Below are positions 1-7,225 of a stretch of 9,718 bases of DNA, in pieces. The position numbers and the translations under genes are program-made. This DNA comes from Staphylococcaceae bacterium UBA6286 (GTDB lineage Bacteria; Bacillota; Bacilli; Staphylococcales; Staphylococcaceae). Location: positions 6,955 to 16,672 of the forward strand of contig DJUI01000040.1 in the NCBI GenBank assembly GCA_002438305.1. The letters are read 5' to 3'. Numbering within the stretch: position 1 is the stretch's first letter; each line of letters begins with the position of its first letter. Below the pieces are notes generated by a model. That model did no database searches. It was not told the DNA's origin and was given only the letters and a program-made list of their open reading frames with translations.

Positions 1-492
1 TTGATCTTTATACTTTGAATAGAGATAAGCGGTCTCTATCGCCGGATTTAACTGTTTGACCTTCTGAATAGATGTGAGTTCAAAGCTTGATATAATGATA
101 CGGTCATTCAAGTCAAACTGTGATAACAGCGCCATCAGCTGCGCTTCAAGAATCCCATCTGTTCGACCTTTAATTTCTATGTTGAGTTCAACTGCTGTAT
201 CCTTTATGAGCTCGAGCACTTCTTTTAGAAGCGGTACGCGCTCATATTTCATAAAGCCCGCTCTGATTTTCGCCTGACAGATTTCTGCCAGTGTTAATTG
301 ACTTACCACACCTGACCGATGAGTCGTCCGGTCAAGCGTCTCATCATGAATGACCACAAGATGATGATCTTTTGACAGATGCACATCAAGCTCAATACCA
401 TCTGCTCCGTATTCAATTGCTTTTTGAAACGCCAGCATCGTATTCTCCGGAAACTTTTTCTTATAGCCGCGATGCGCGAATACTTTGACCAT
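1..492 (-). CDS. ugpQ: Glycerophosphodiester phosphodiesterase (GDPD family), C-terminus cut by window edge
   Basis: The first 164 codons are present and open to the window edge; the family is usually about 240 residues. The enzyme hydrolyses glycerophosphodiesters to glycerol 3-phosphate and an alcohol, probably in the cytoplasm since no signal peptide is seen. The N-terminal GDPD signature is clear: FAHRG (H7, R8), PENT (15-18), the metal-binding pair E34 and D36 in GIELDVHLSKD, and H49-D50 in VVIHDETLDRTT. A later NIEIKG segment matches the conserved ExK strand. The ATG lies 3 bases after the spo0A-like stop, with GAGGTGA just upstream overlapping the end of that gene, so the two are probably translated from one message. 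In Bacillus subtilis the GDPD gene yqiK occupies the same place beside spo0A, so this is conserved synteny. The family is certain; the exact orthologue name (yqiK or ugpQ) is less so. Confidence 0.93.
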   Translation of the reverse strand, partial: MVKVFAHRGYKKKFPENTMLAFQKAIEYGADGIELDVHLSKDHHLVVIHDETLDRTTHRSGVVSQLTLAEICQAKIRAGFMKYERVPLLKEVLELIKDTAVELNIEIKGRTDGILEAQLMALLSQFDLNDRIIISSFELTSIQKVKQLNPAIETAYLYSKYKDQ

Positions 493-495
493 ACG

Positions 496-1155
496 TCACC
501 TCATGAGAAATTCAAGCAGTTCTCCAACAGTCGGCTTAGTATATCGCCCTTCTGACTGCCACTTCTGCTCAAATCCTTGTTTCCATGCTTTGTCTATTGA
601 ATGACGAATAGCACGTTCCACACTCGCCGTATTAACTCTGTTAATTTCCGCTATTTCAGGATAAAGTGTTCCAGTCAAATGTTCAATTTTGTCCGGCTCT
701 TTATTGAGAATAACCAACGCATCATAAATATAATGAGTTCCTTTAAGTTTAGTAGAAAACCATTCAGCAATCATCGGCTCAGCTGATGATGCAGGTTGAC
801 ATAATCGTTCTATAGTCTGCTGGATGACTTCCAGATTCACTGGTTTAATCAAGAAATAATCTACACCAAGAGCCGTCGCCTCTGCAAGCACTGATTCTTT
901 GCCGAACGCTGAAAAACAGATGACCTTGTATGTTCTATCCAACGGCATGTAGTTTTTGACGAGTGTCAATCCATCGATATTTGGCAGAATCAAATCCAGC
1001 AGCAGTACATCAAAATTGGCTTCCTCAATGAGTCTGCGGCCATCCATACCATTGTTCGCAACGCCTGTTATGATCATCCCTTGACCAGACAGATGTTGTT
1101 TAACTATCATTGCTAATTCTTCTGAGTCCTCGACGATAGCAACCTTCACAGCCAT
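496..1155 (-). CDS. spo0A: Spo0A-like response regulator, shortened
   Basis: A two-domain response regulator of 219 residues; B. subtilis Spo0A has 267. The receiver (about 3-118) has the acidic pair E9-D10, phosphoacceptor D54 in LLLDLILPNIDG, S82 in the switch position and K104 in LIKP, so phosphorylation looks possible. The C-terminal part (about 129-219) is the Spo0A effector domain, not a generic winged helix: LYPEIAE and VERAIRHSIDKAW match LYPDIAK and VERAIRHAIEVAW of B. subtilis, and include the equivalents of base-contacting E213, R214 and R217. The linker is much shorter, the segment after the recognition helix is about six residues short, and the C-terminal tail is shorter. A TTG at 1156-1158 is in frame, but the AAGGGG Shine-Dalgarno is better spaced from the ATG at 1153-1155. 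The gene sits 12-15 bases after recN; spoIVB, normally between them in Bacillus, is missing. Homology is firm; a role in sporulation is doubtful, and target genes are unknown. Confidence 0.9.
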   Translation of the reverse strand: MAVKVAIVEDSEELAMIVKQHLSGQGMIITGVANNGMDGRRLIEEANFDVLLLDLILPNIDGLTLVKNYMPLDRTYKVICFSAFGKESVLAEATALGVDYFLIKPVNLEVIQQTIERLCQPASSAEPMIAEWFSTKLKGTHYIYDALVILNKEPDKIEHLTGTLYPEIAEINRVNTASVERAIRHSIDKAWKQGFEQKWQSEGRYTKPTVGELLEFLMR

Positions 1156-1170
1156 CAAGTCATCCCCTTA

Positions 1171-2841
1171 TTATTTTGCTTTATTCTGGGCAATGAGTTC
1201 AGCAGCATGTTCCAGAGTTAACGGAGTCACTTCTACACCTGAAATCATACGCGCTACTTCATTGATTTTAGCATCACCTGTCAGTTCAGTGACAGATGTT
1301 ACAGTACGCTCATCGCGTTCATTTTTCTCAATATAGAGATGATGATCGCTGATGGCAGCTACTTGCGGCAAGTGAGAGATACAGATGACCTGCATATGCT
1401 CAGCGATCATCTTCATCTTTTCAGCCATTTTCTGTGCAACCCGTCCTGAAACGCCGGTATCGACTTCATCAAATAAAATAGCTGTCTGTCCTTTATTCTC
1501 AGCAAAAATACTTTTCAGTGCCAGCATAATTCTTGACAGTTCTCCACCAGAAGCAATCTTATAAAGTGATTTTAAAGGTTCACCTTTGTTGGGACTGATC
1601 ATGAACTCCATTGTTTCCAATCCATCTGCAGTCGGTTCCGTTTTCGTGAATGCAAATTCAAAGTTGGCACTTTTCATCTCTAAATGATGAATCTCATCAA
1701 GTATGTCATTACGTAACTGAAGCGCATCTTTTCTTCTTTCTTTTGATAAGTCATTCCCTACTTTAATGACCTGTTTGTAGAGCTGATCGATTTCTGCTCT
1801 CAACTGGGACGTACTTTCTTCAAGATTTTCAATCTGATTGATTTCTGTTTCAAGTTTTTCAATATGCTGAATCAGTTCACTATGATCCATTCCATATTTA
1901 CGTTCCAGCTGCTGAATTAAGTTCATTCGTTCTTCCAGTTCATTCAATGTCTGTTCGTCGTAGTCATTCCCCGTCATTTCATCATGAAGTCGATGTTTGG
2001 CATCTTCCAGCAGATAGAACGTGTTTTGTGTCTCTTCAACGAGCTGTGTATACTGCCCCGGCAGAATATCATCAATTTCTTTTAGTGACTCTGTAAAATC
2101 AAACAGCTTATCGAGTATATTATCCTCTTCCGAAAGATAACCGACTGCTTTAGTCAATTCAAAATTCAGCTTTTCAAAGTTTCTTAAGCGATTGATATCT
2201 TCTGTCATTGAGTCCTTTTCACCATTGACCAGCTTTGCTTTTGACAATTCGTTATGCTGAAATTTAATCAGATCCAGTCGCTGCAGCAGTGATTCATCTT
2301 TTTGCTCAAGCTTTTTCAGTTCATCCTGCTTCTCTTTGTAATCCTGGTATAATGTTTCATATTTTTGCTTAATATTCGAGTAACGGCCTTTGGAATAATC
2401 ATCGAGCAGTGCTAAATGATATTTAGGTTTTAGTAAATGCTGAGTTTCATGCTGTCCATGAATATCCAGCAGTTCCTGCATCATTGTTCTTAATTCATTG
2501 AGCGTCACAGTCTGATTATTGATGCGGCATAAACTTTTACCTGTCTTCATGATTTCACGTTTGACGATCATGAAGTCATCCAGCTCAATCCCTTTATTTT
2601 CCAGCATCTGCTGAACTGCGAGATTATGGTCTATATCGAATACACCTTCGACGACTGCTTTATCTTCCCCGTGCCTTACAAGATTCTGACTCGCACGTGC
2701 ACCGATCAGCTGCGAAATGGCATCTATGATAATCGATTTTCCTGCCCCTGTCTCACCAGAAAGAACCGTCAATCCTTCTTTCAGTTCAATATCAAGCTGG
2801 TCAATAATTGCAAACTGTCTTATTGACAATGTCTGTAACAT
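1171..2841 (-). CDS. recN: DNA repair protein RecN (SMC-like ATPase)
   Basis: RecN is a cytoplasmic SMC-like ATPase that gathers at DNA double-strand breaks and promotes recombinational repair. The 556-residue protein has the full layout: an N-terminal ATPase half with Walker A GETGAGKS (29-36), a long helical coiled-coil middle (about 150-390, rich in E, K, L and Q), and a C-terminal half with signature SGGELSR (431-437), Walker B ILFDEVDTG (455-463) and the switch ISHLPQV with H490. Length is normal (B. subtilis 576). The ATG is preceded by GGAGG at a 6-base spacing, in the 13-base gap after argR, so it is probably co-transcribed with argR. I saw no LexA-type operator directly upstream. The gene looks intact. 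Confidence 0.98.
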   Translation of the reverse strand: MLQTLSIRQFAIIDQLDIELKEGLTVLSGETGAGKSIIIDAISQLIGARASQNLVRHGEDKAVVEGVFDIDHNLAVQQMLENKGIELDDFMIVKREIMKTGKSLCRINNQTVTLNELRTMMQELLDIHGQHETQHLLKPKYHLALLDDYSKGRYSNIKQKYETLYQDYKEKQDELKKLEQKDESLLQRLDLIKFQHNELSKAKLVNGEKDSMTEDINRLRNFEKLNFELTKAVGYLSEEDNILDKLFDFTESLKEIDDILPGQYTQLVEETQNTFYLLEDAKHRLHDEMTGNDYDEQTLNELEERMNLIQQLERKYGMDHSELIQHIEKLETEINQIENLEESTSQLRAEIDQLYKQVIKVGNDLSKERRKDALQLRNDILDEIHHLEMKSANFEFAFTKTEPTADGLETMEFMISPNKGEPLKSLYKIASGGELSRIMLALKSIFAENKGQTAILFDEVDTGVSGRVAQKMAEKMKMIAEHMQVICISHLPQVAAISDHHLYIEKNERDERTVTSVTELTGDAKINEVARMISGVEVTPLTLEHAAELIAQNKAK

Positions 2842-2854
2842 ATTCTGCCTCCAG

Positions 2855-3307
2855 TTAAAGCATATTGAATAAGCGTTCCGTCACTAATTTACCTGAATCT
2901 TCATCTTTAGAAATGATCAGACAAGTATCGTCGCCGCAGATGGTCCCTAAAATCTCTTCCCACTCGAACTGATCAAGTATAGCACCGATGGATTGTGCAT
3001 TTCCTGGGAGCGTCTTTAAGACAAGCAGATTCCCTGTTCCTTCAAGCTTTACGAAAGAATCCATTAAATAGCGGCCGAGCTTATCAAGTGGATGATATTT
3101 TCGGTCTCTCGGCAGACTATAGATGTATTGACCGCTCGGCGTTGGTACTTTTATCAACTGCAGTTCCTTAATGTCTCTGGAAATCGTCGCCTGAGTCACA
3201 TTGAGATTAAATTCATTTAATTTTTCAACCAGTTCTTCCTGAGTCTCAATCTGCTGGCTAGATATAATTTCTCGAATTTTGATCTGCCTCATCGTCTTAT
3301 TCGCCAT
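2855..3307 (-). CDS. argR: Arginine repressor ArgR/AhrC
   Basis: A hexameric arginine-responsive regulator that represses arginine synthesis and in many Bacillota activates catabolic genes. The N-terminal winged helix carries IKIREII and [12 protein letters not shown] (38-49), the DNA-reading helix. The C-terminal domain has [11 protein letters not shown] (99-109) and GTICGDDTC (121-129), the oligomerisation and arginine-binding region. An upstream in-frame ATG at 3311-3313 would add two residues, but the GGGGG Shine-Dalgarno directly abuts it, so the ATG at 3305-3307 (150 residues, like the 149 of B. subtilis AhrC) is preferred. An ARG-box palindrome covers the predicted transcription start, which points to autoregulation. 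It is first in the argR-recN-spo0A-ugpQ unit. The protein strongly resembles staphylococcal ArgR by recall. Confidence 0.97.
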   Translation of the reverse strand: MANKTMRQIKIREIISSQQIETQEELVEKLNEFNLNVTQATISRDIKELQLIKVPTPSGQYIYSLPRDRKYHPLDKLGRYLMDSFVKLEGTGNLLVLKTLPGNAQSIGAILDQFEWEEILGTICGDDTCLIISKDEDSGKLVTERLFNML

Positions 3308-3313
3308 GTTCAT

Positions 3314-3318
3314 CCCCC
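3314..3318 (-). promoter_or_regulatory. Ribosome binding site deciding the argR start
   Basis: GGGGG on the minus strand lies 6 bases before the ATG at 3305-3307, but directly touches the alternative ATG at 3311-3313. The spacing selects the downstream start. Confidence 0.6.
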
Positions 3319-3320
3319 AA

Positions 3321-3336
3321 TTGTATATTTATACAA
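3321..3336 (-). promoter_or_regulatory. ARG box: probable ArgR operator over the argR start site
   Basis: The sequence TTGTATATTTATACAA has 7-base inverted arms (TTGTATA and TATACAA) around a 2-base centre. Extended to 18 bases it matches the interior of the ARG-box consensus TNTGNATWWWWATNCANA, with only the outermost bases differing. It starts two bases downstream of the predicted -10 hexamer, so it would cover the transcription start, a classic repressor position. Binding is inferred from the match, not shown. Confidence 0.72.
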
Positions 3337-3338
3337 TA

Positions 3339-3367
3339 ATCGTAGCATAAAAACAAACATTTGCCTA
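3339..3367 (-). promoter_or_regulatory. Predicted sigma-A promoter of argR
   Basis: Read on the minus strand: -35 TAGGCA (3362-3367, four of six matches), 17-base spacer, and -10 TACGAT (3339-3344) preceded by TGC, an extended -10. It lies immediately after the tlyA terminator and directly before the ARG box. Confidence 0.6.
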
Positions 3368-3369
3368 AC

Positions 3370-3401
3370 AAAAAAACCGTTTAATTGATCAATCAAACGG
3401 T
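3370..3401 (-). terminator. Intrinsic terminator after tlyA
   Basis: On the minus strand ACCGTTTGATT and AATTAAACGGT form an 11-pair stem with one G-U pair and a GATC loop. The stem runs into a tract of seven T. It lies just after the tlyA stop and separates dxs-tlyA from argR. Confidence 0.88.
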
Positions 3402-3412
3402 CTTTCTACTGT

Positions 3413-4201
3413 TTATTCTGCAACGACTTGCGCAATCATATCATCACTGATTGATGAAGCTGCTGCGTCATTCGTTAAATAAATTAAATATTCCGTATTA
3501 CCGGTCGCCCCTTTGATGGGAGATGTCGTCAAACCAAGCGGCGACAACTGCTGCTGCTGAGCGTAATGAATGACTTTTCGGATGACTTTGTGATGGACAT
3601 GAGTGTCCGTGACAATCCCTTTGTCACCTACTTCATGGCGCTCTGCCTCAAACTGCGGCTTAATTAATGCCACAATTCTCGACTGTTCACGTAAGATTGT
3701 TTTTAAGGTCGGAAAAATCAGCGCAAGTGAGATGAAACTGACATCAATCGTAGCAAAATCAGGCTGTGGATTAAATTGCTCTATCGTCACATATCTGAAA
3801 TTCGTCTGCTCCATCACAGTCACTCGTGGATCAATTCGTAGTTCATAGGCCAGTTGATTGGTTCCTACATCGATGGCATAACTTTTCACCGCACCATTTT
3901 GCAGTGCACAATCAGTGAATCCTCCAGTAGAAGAACCAATATCAACATGGATGCTGCCGGTTATATTGAGGTCGAACGTCTGAAGCGCTTTTTCAAGCTT
4001 ATACCCTCCACGGCTGACATATTTCTTATTTAACCCTTTGACTCTAATTTTAACGGTCTCAGGATTAATTTTTTCAGCAGCCGAATGAAGGCGTTCATGT
4101 TCATTGAATACTTTTCCCGCCATGATATAACGTTTCGCTTCGTCTGTCGTTTCAAAATATTCATGATCGACCAGCCACTCGTCAATTCGCTGTTTCTTCA
4201 T
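3413..4201 (-). CDS. tlyA: TlyA-family rRNA methyltransferase (S4 plus FtsJ-like domains)
   Basis: In Mycobacterium, TlyA methylates ribose 2'-OH groups in 16S and 23S rRNA; related proteins were once called hemolysins, and B. subtilis YqxC is the local orthologue. The 262 residues comprise an S4 RNA-binding domain (about 4-62, with [11 protein letters not shown]), the [11 protein letters not shown] motif (63-73), and a Rossmann methyltransferase fold with SAM site DIGSSTGGF (87-95). Residues K68, D153 (IDVSFISL), K181 (LIKPQF) and E237 (GNTEYLI) fit the K-D-K-E catalytic set of 2'-O-methyltransferases. The start overlaps the last 20 bases of dxs, with AGGT about 7 bases upstream, so the two are translationally coupled. 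A terminator follows. The family is sure; the exact rRNA target here, and which of the 16S or 23S sites is used, is unknown. Confidence 0.93.
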   Translation of the reverse strand: MKKQRIDEWLVDHEYFETTDEAKRYIMAGKVFNEHERLHSAAEKINPETVKIRVKGLNKKYVSRGGYKLEKALQTFDLNITGSIHVDIGSSTGGFTDCALQNGAVKSYAIDVGTNQLAYELRIDPRVTVMEQTNFRYVTIEQFNPQPDFATIDVSFISLALIFPTLKTILREQSRIVALIKPQFEAERHEVGDKGIVTDTHVHHKVIRKVIHYAQQQQLSPLGLTTSPIKGATGNTEYLIYLTNDAAASSISDDMIAQVVAE

Positions 4202-6074
4202 CCGTTTTACCTATCAACTGTTTCACTTCATCTACAATATGAGCGGTAGTCAATCCGATATCCTGCAACAGCATATCGACGTCACCCTGCTCGATATATT
4301 CGTTGTCGATACCCAGTCGTTTGACATCAACGGATTGCTGGTGATCGTTAAAATAACTGACCACCATTGAACCGAATCCCCCAGTAAGCATCGACTCCTC
4401 GACGGTCAGAACAGGAATATTTCTCTTTGCTAGTGAATCGAGATAGTCTGTATCCATAGGTTTGATAAATCTTGCATTGACCACTTCTAGATTAAAGCCT
4501 TCTTTAAGAAGTGTCTCCTGAGCTTCCAGCAGCATCTGTAGTGTCGGTCCGAATGACAGAACAACAGCATCCTTGCCTTCGCGCAGTACTTCCCATTTGC
4601 CGTAAGGAATGCCGGCAGTTGGGTCCGTAACCTCTACACCGACCCCGTTTCCTCTTGGATAACGTATCGCAATCGGCCCAGAATATGAATGAAAGGCACT
4701 ATAGACCATTTTACCTGCCTCGTCTTCATCTTTTGGCATCATCACAGTCATATTCGGCAGATGGCTCAGAAATGAAATATCAAACACCCCTTGATGGGTT
4801 TCGCCGTCAGCTCCGACTAAGCCGGAACGGTCGATACCAAATACGACATCAAGATTTTGACGGTCAATATCATGCAGCAACTGGTCATACGCACGCTGTA
4901 AGAACGTAGAATAAATTGCCACATAAGGCTTCATTCCATTGGCAGCAAGTCCTCCTGCCATGGTTACAGCATGCTGTTCAGCAATCCCGACATCAAAGAA
5001 CTGCTGCGGAAGTTGCTGCTGAAACTTCGTCAGTTTACTACCGACAGGCATCGCCGGCGTGATGGCAACGATGCGTTTGTCATGTTTCGCAAGTTCGAGC
5101 ACTGCGTCACTCATCAATTGACTCCATGAAGGTGCTGCTGCTTTACCGCCAAGCTGTTCACCTGTATCGAGTTTATAAGGTCCAAGACCGTGCCATGTCC
5201 CAATTTTGTCGTTCTCTGCCGGCCTGTAACCTTTTCCTTTTTTAGTGATGACATGAATGATGACCGGACCGTTGATTCTTTTAGATGTTTCGATAGCTTC
5301 ATCCAGTTCTTTGAAGTTATGACCATCAACGGGACCGACATATTTGATGCCGAGCTCCTCAAAAAATACACCTGAGACCACTAGATATTTCAAGCTGTCT
5401 TTAATTCTATCTGCTGAATCTCTCAATTTCAGTCCGCCCGGTAGTTTGCTTAAGAAGCCATCGATATCTACTTTAGCGCGGTTATAGTTTTGATTCGTCC
5501 GCAGTCGACCGAACATATTATGCATCGCCCCAACGTTCGGCGCAATACTCATTTCATTGTCATTTAGAATAATCGTCATATTCGTGCGGTCATGTCCGAT
5601 ATGATTTAATGCTTCAAGTGCCATACCGCCTGTCAATGCCCCGTCACCAATGACAGGGACTACATGATAATGTTCTCCCATAATATCCCGCGCTTTAGCC
5701 TGCCCCATAGCTGCAGACAACGACGTCGAACTGTGTCCCGCCTCCCAGACGTCATGCTCACTTTCCGATCTTTTAGGAAAACCACTTAAACCATTATGTT
5801 GACGCAGCTGATCGAACTGTTCTCCTCTGCCAGTCAAAATCTTATGAATATACGCCTGATGACCGACATCAAAAATCAATTTGTCTTCAGGGCTGTTAAA
5901 ATGTTTATGAAGCGCAATCGTCAGTTCAACGACTCCTAAGTTGGCACCGATATGTCCACCAGTTACTGCACACTTTTCAATTAAGAACGTTCTAATGTCT
6001 TCACTTAACTGAACAAGTTCATGTTCTGAGAGATTTTGAATTTCTGATGGATTTTTAATTTTCGAAACATCCAT
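4182..6074 (-). CDS. dxs: 1-deoxy-D-xylulose-5-phosphate synthase
   Basis: Condenses pyruvate and glyceraldehyde 3-phosphate, using thiamine diphosphate, to make DXP, the first and usually rate-setting step of the MEP isoprenoid pathway; DXP also feeds thiamine and pyridoxal synthesis in some bacteria. The 630 residues are full length. H41 in [17 protein letters not shown] (113-120), the thiamine motif GDGALTGG (143-150) closing at ILNDN (169-173), the catalytic glutamate E366 in GIAEQHAV, and [15 protein letters not shown] (415-429) are all present, followed by a transketolase C-terminal domain. AGGTGG sits 7 bases before the ATG. The gene has its own promoter and shares its message with tlyA. 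Its product pathway feeds IspA, encoded just upstream. S. aureus lacks dxs, so its presence marks a lineage using the MEP route. Confidence 0.98.
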   Translation of the reverse strand: MDVSKIKNPSEIQNLSEHELVQLSEDIRTFLIEKCAVTGGHIGANLGVVELTIALHKHFNSPEDKLIFDVGHQAYIHKILTGRGEQFDQLRQHNGLSGFPKRSESEHDVWEAGHSSTSLSAAMGQAKARDIMGEHYHVVPVIGDGALTGGMALEALNHIGHDRTNMTIILNDNEMSIAPNVGAMHNMFGRLRTNQNYNRAKVDIDGFLSKLPGGLKLRDSADRIKDSLKYLVVSGVFFEELGIKYVGPVDGHNFKELDEAIETSKRINGPVIIHVITKKGKGYRPAENDKIGTWHGLGPYKLDTGEQLGGKAAAPSWSQLMSDAVLELAKHDKRIVAITPAMPVGSKLTKFQQQLPQQFFDVGIAEQHAVTMAGGLAANGMKPYVAIYSTFLQRAYDQLLHDIDRQNLDVVFGIDRSGLVGADGETHQGVFDISFLSHLPNMTVMMPKDEDEAGKMVYSAFHSYSGPIAIRYPRGNGVGVEVTDPTAGIPYGKWEVLREGKDAVVLSFGPTLQMLLEAQETLLKEGFNLEVVNARFIKPMDTDYLDSLAKRNIPVLTVEESMLTGGFGSMVVSYFNDHQQSVDVKRLGIDNEYIEQGDVDMLLQDIGLTTAHIVDEVKQLIGKTDEETAN

Positions 6075-6098
6075 TTGAGTTCCACCTACAGTCTAAAT

Positions 6099-6110
6099 AA
6101 TTAATTAATT
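6099..6110. repeat. 12-base palindrome over the predicted dxs transcription start
   Basis: AATTAATTAATT is a perfect palindrome starting four bases past the -10 hexamer of the dxs promoter. Its position would suit an operator, but in AT-rich leader DNA it may be chance. Confidence 0.35.
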
Positions 6111-6113
6111 TTC

Positions 6114-6142
6114 ATTATAGCATTACACGTCTATATGAACAA
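6114..6142 (-). promoter_or_regulatory. Predicted sigma-A promoter of dxs-tlyA, extended -10
   Basis: On the minus strand: -35 TTGTTC (6137-6142), 17-base spacer, and a perfect extended -10 TGCTATAAT with TATAAT at 6114-6119. The -35 lies partly in the T-tract of the ispA terminator. It leaves a leader of about 30 bases before the dxs ATG. Confidence 0.82.
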
Positions 6143-6163
6143 AAAAAGCCACTAGGGCTTTTT
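6141..6163 (-). terminator. Intrinsic terminator after ispA
   Basis: AAAAAGCC (6143-6150) pairs with GGCTTTTT (6156-6163) around a 5-base loop. On the minus strand a run of seven T follows. It lies 14 bases past the ispA stop and ends the yqhY-ispA unit; its A/T flanks could also let it work in the other direction. Confidence 0.85.
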
Positions 6164-6177
6164 GATCCATCGTCCAT

Positions 6178-7038
6178 TTACTTCGTCCGTGTAACAATAT
6201 AATCAAGAAGTTGCTTCATAGCAGCACCATTGTCTGTCAGTTCATCAACCAGTCGGACAGACTGCTCGTAAACCTCATTCATCGTCTGTTTAGCAACATC
6301 CAGCCCAAGTAAAGTGACATAAGTCGATTTATCGTTCAGCGCATCACTTCCTGCACTTTTACCCATTTCTTCGAGATTACCTTCTACATCGAGAATGTCA
6401 TCTTTGATCTGAAACAGTAATCCAACCTTGCTGCCTAATGAATCCAGTTTCTTCATGGCATCAGCATGAAGTCCGGCAATGATTCCCGCGCTTAAAAAGC
6501 AGCATCTGATCAGGTCGCCGGTTTTATGCGCATGAACGGTTTCCATTTCAGCAAGAGATAACTGCTTGTTTTCTGCTGACATATCGAGCATCTGCCCGCC
6601 GACCATACCACGGCTACCCGCTGCTTCTGCAATCAATCGAACAAGCTGCACTATAGTATCAGCTGATAACGTATCATCATTCGTCAGCTGTAAGAAACTG
6701 TCAGTCAGTAAGCCGTCACCGGCAAGAATGGCTGTTGCTTCACCATATACTTTGTGATTCGTCAGCTGACCTCTCCGGTAATCATCATCATCCATTGCCG
6801 GCAGGTCATCGTGAATCAATGAGTAAGTATGAATCATCTCTATAGCTGCCGCTGTTGACAGCCCAGTCCGCGTCTCTTGTCCAAACATTTCAAGCGTGGT
6901 CAGAAGAAGCACGGGACGTATACGCTTGCCGCCTGCCATCAACGAATACTGTATGGATTCATCGAGTACATGGTCCAGTGGTTCGTTATATATCTGCTTT
7001 AAATAGTTATCGACCAGCTCTATTAATTTAAGATTCAT
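6178..7038 (-). CDS. ispA: Farnesyl diphosphate synthase (short-chain prenyltransferase)
   Basis: Adds isopentenyl diphosphate to dimethylallyl and geranyl diphosphate to give C15 farnesyl diphosphate, precursor of undecaprenyl phosphate, quinones and carotenoids. The 286 residues carry GGKRIRP (36-42), the first aspartate-rich motif DDLPAMD (77-83, DDxxxxD), KTG (172-174) and the second motif DDILD (213-217). The two-residue insertion in the first motif together with Y72 five residues before it is the pattern of bacterial type farnesyl synthases, which supports C15 product length. The start overlaps xseB by 11 bases, with GAGGT upstream. It is the last gene of its unit, followed by a terminator. 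The pathway partner dxs is next, on a separate message. Confidence 0.96.
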   Translation of the reverse strand: MNLKLIELVDNYLKQIYNEPLDHVLDESIQYSLMAGGKRIRPVLLLTTLEMFGQETRTGLSTAAAIEMIHTYSLIHDDLPAMDDDDYRRGQLTNHKVYGEATAILAGDGLLTDSFLQLTNDDTLSADTIVQLVRLIAEAAGSRGMVGGQMLDMSAENKQLSLAEMETVHAHKTGDLIRCCFLSAGIIAGLHADAMKKLDSLGSKVGLLFQIKDDILDVEGNLEEMGKSAGSDALNDKSTYVTLLGLDVAKQTMNEVYEQSVRLVDELTDNGAAMKQLLDYIVTRTK

Positions 7039-7225
7039 CTTTTACCTCTGAACTGACTTGATTGATTTTCTTTTCAGCTTCAGTCAACTGTGTCTGACAT
7101 GCTTTGGACAACTTAATGCCTTCTTCGTACAGTTTGATCGATTCCTCAAGAGAAACTTTATCATTATCCAGCTTGTTAACAATTTCTTCAAGCTCTGTCA
7201 TCATTGATTCAAAGTTTTTAGCCAT
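7028..7225 (-). CDS. xseB: Exodeoxyribonuclease VII small subunit
   Basis: The 65-residue helical protein binds the large subunit XseA to form exonuclease VII, which degrades single-stranded DNA from both ends. The family motif is plain: [16 protein letters not shown], then [20 protein letters not shown], predicted as two antiparallel helices. Length is normal. A very strong Shine-Dalgarno (AAGGAGGA at 7231-7238) lies inside the end of xseA. The start overlaps xseA by 8 bases and the end overlaps ispA by 11, a packed arrangement that would help produce the small subunit in excess of the large one. Confidence 0.96.
   Translation of the reverse strand: MAKNFESMMTELEEIVNKLDNDKVSLEESIKLYEEGIKLSKACQTQLTEAEKKINQVSSEVKDES

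Noticed and set aside
74..277. Plus-strand open frame of 67 codons
   Set aside because: It lies antisense within the clear glycerophosphodiesterase coding region and its translation is low-complexity serine-rich with no family resemblance.
496..1155. Calling the organism a spore-former on the strength of spo0A
   Set aside because: Only one sporulation-linked gene is seen, it is shortened, and the adjacent spoIVB is missing. One window cannot settle it.
2842..2854. LexA/SOS operator before recN
   Set aside because: The 13-base gap between argR and recN holds only a ribosome binding site, and no CGAAC-N4-GTTCG type site is seen there.
3603..3848. Plus-strand open frame of 81 codons
   Set aside because: It is antisense to conserved tlyA motifs and has no evident ribosome binding site or recognisable protein features.
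4655..4909. Plus-strand open frame of 84 codons
   Set aside because: It is antisense to the conserved transketolase core of dxs; a chance frame.
5114..5371. Minus-strand open frame of 85 codons inside dxs
   Set aside because: It is another frame of the same strand across intact, motif-rich dxs, with no sign of a programmed frameshift.
3339..6142. Spo0A boxes (TGTCGAA) in the promoters of this window
   Set aside because: Reading both strands I found only one-mismatch versions inside coding sequence (for example near 4305 and 5713) and none in a promoter region, so autoregulation here is not supported.
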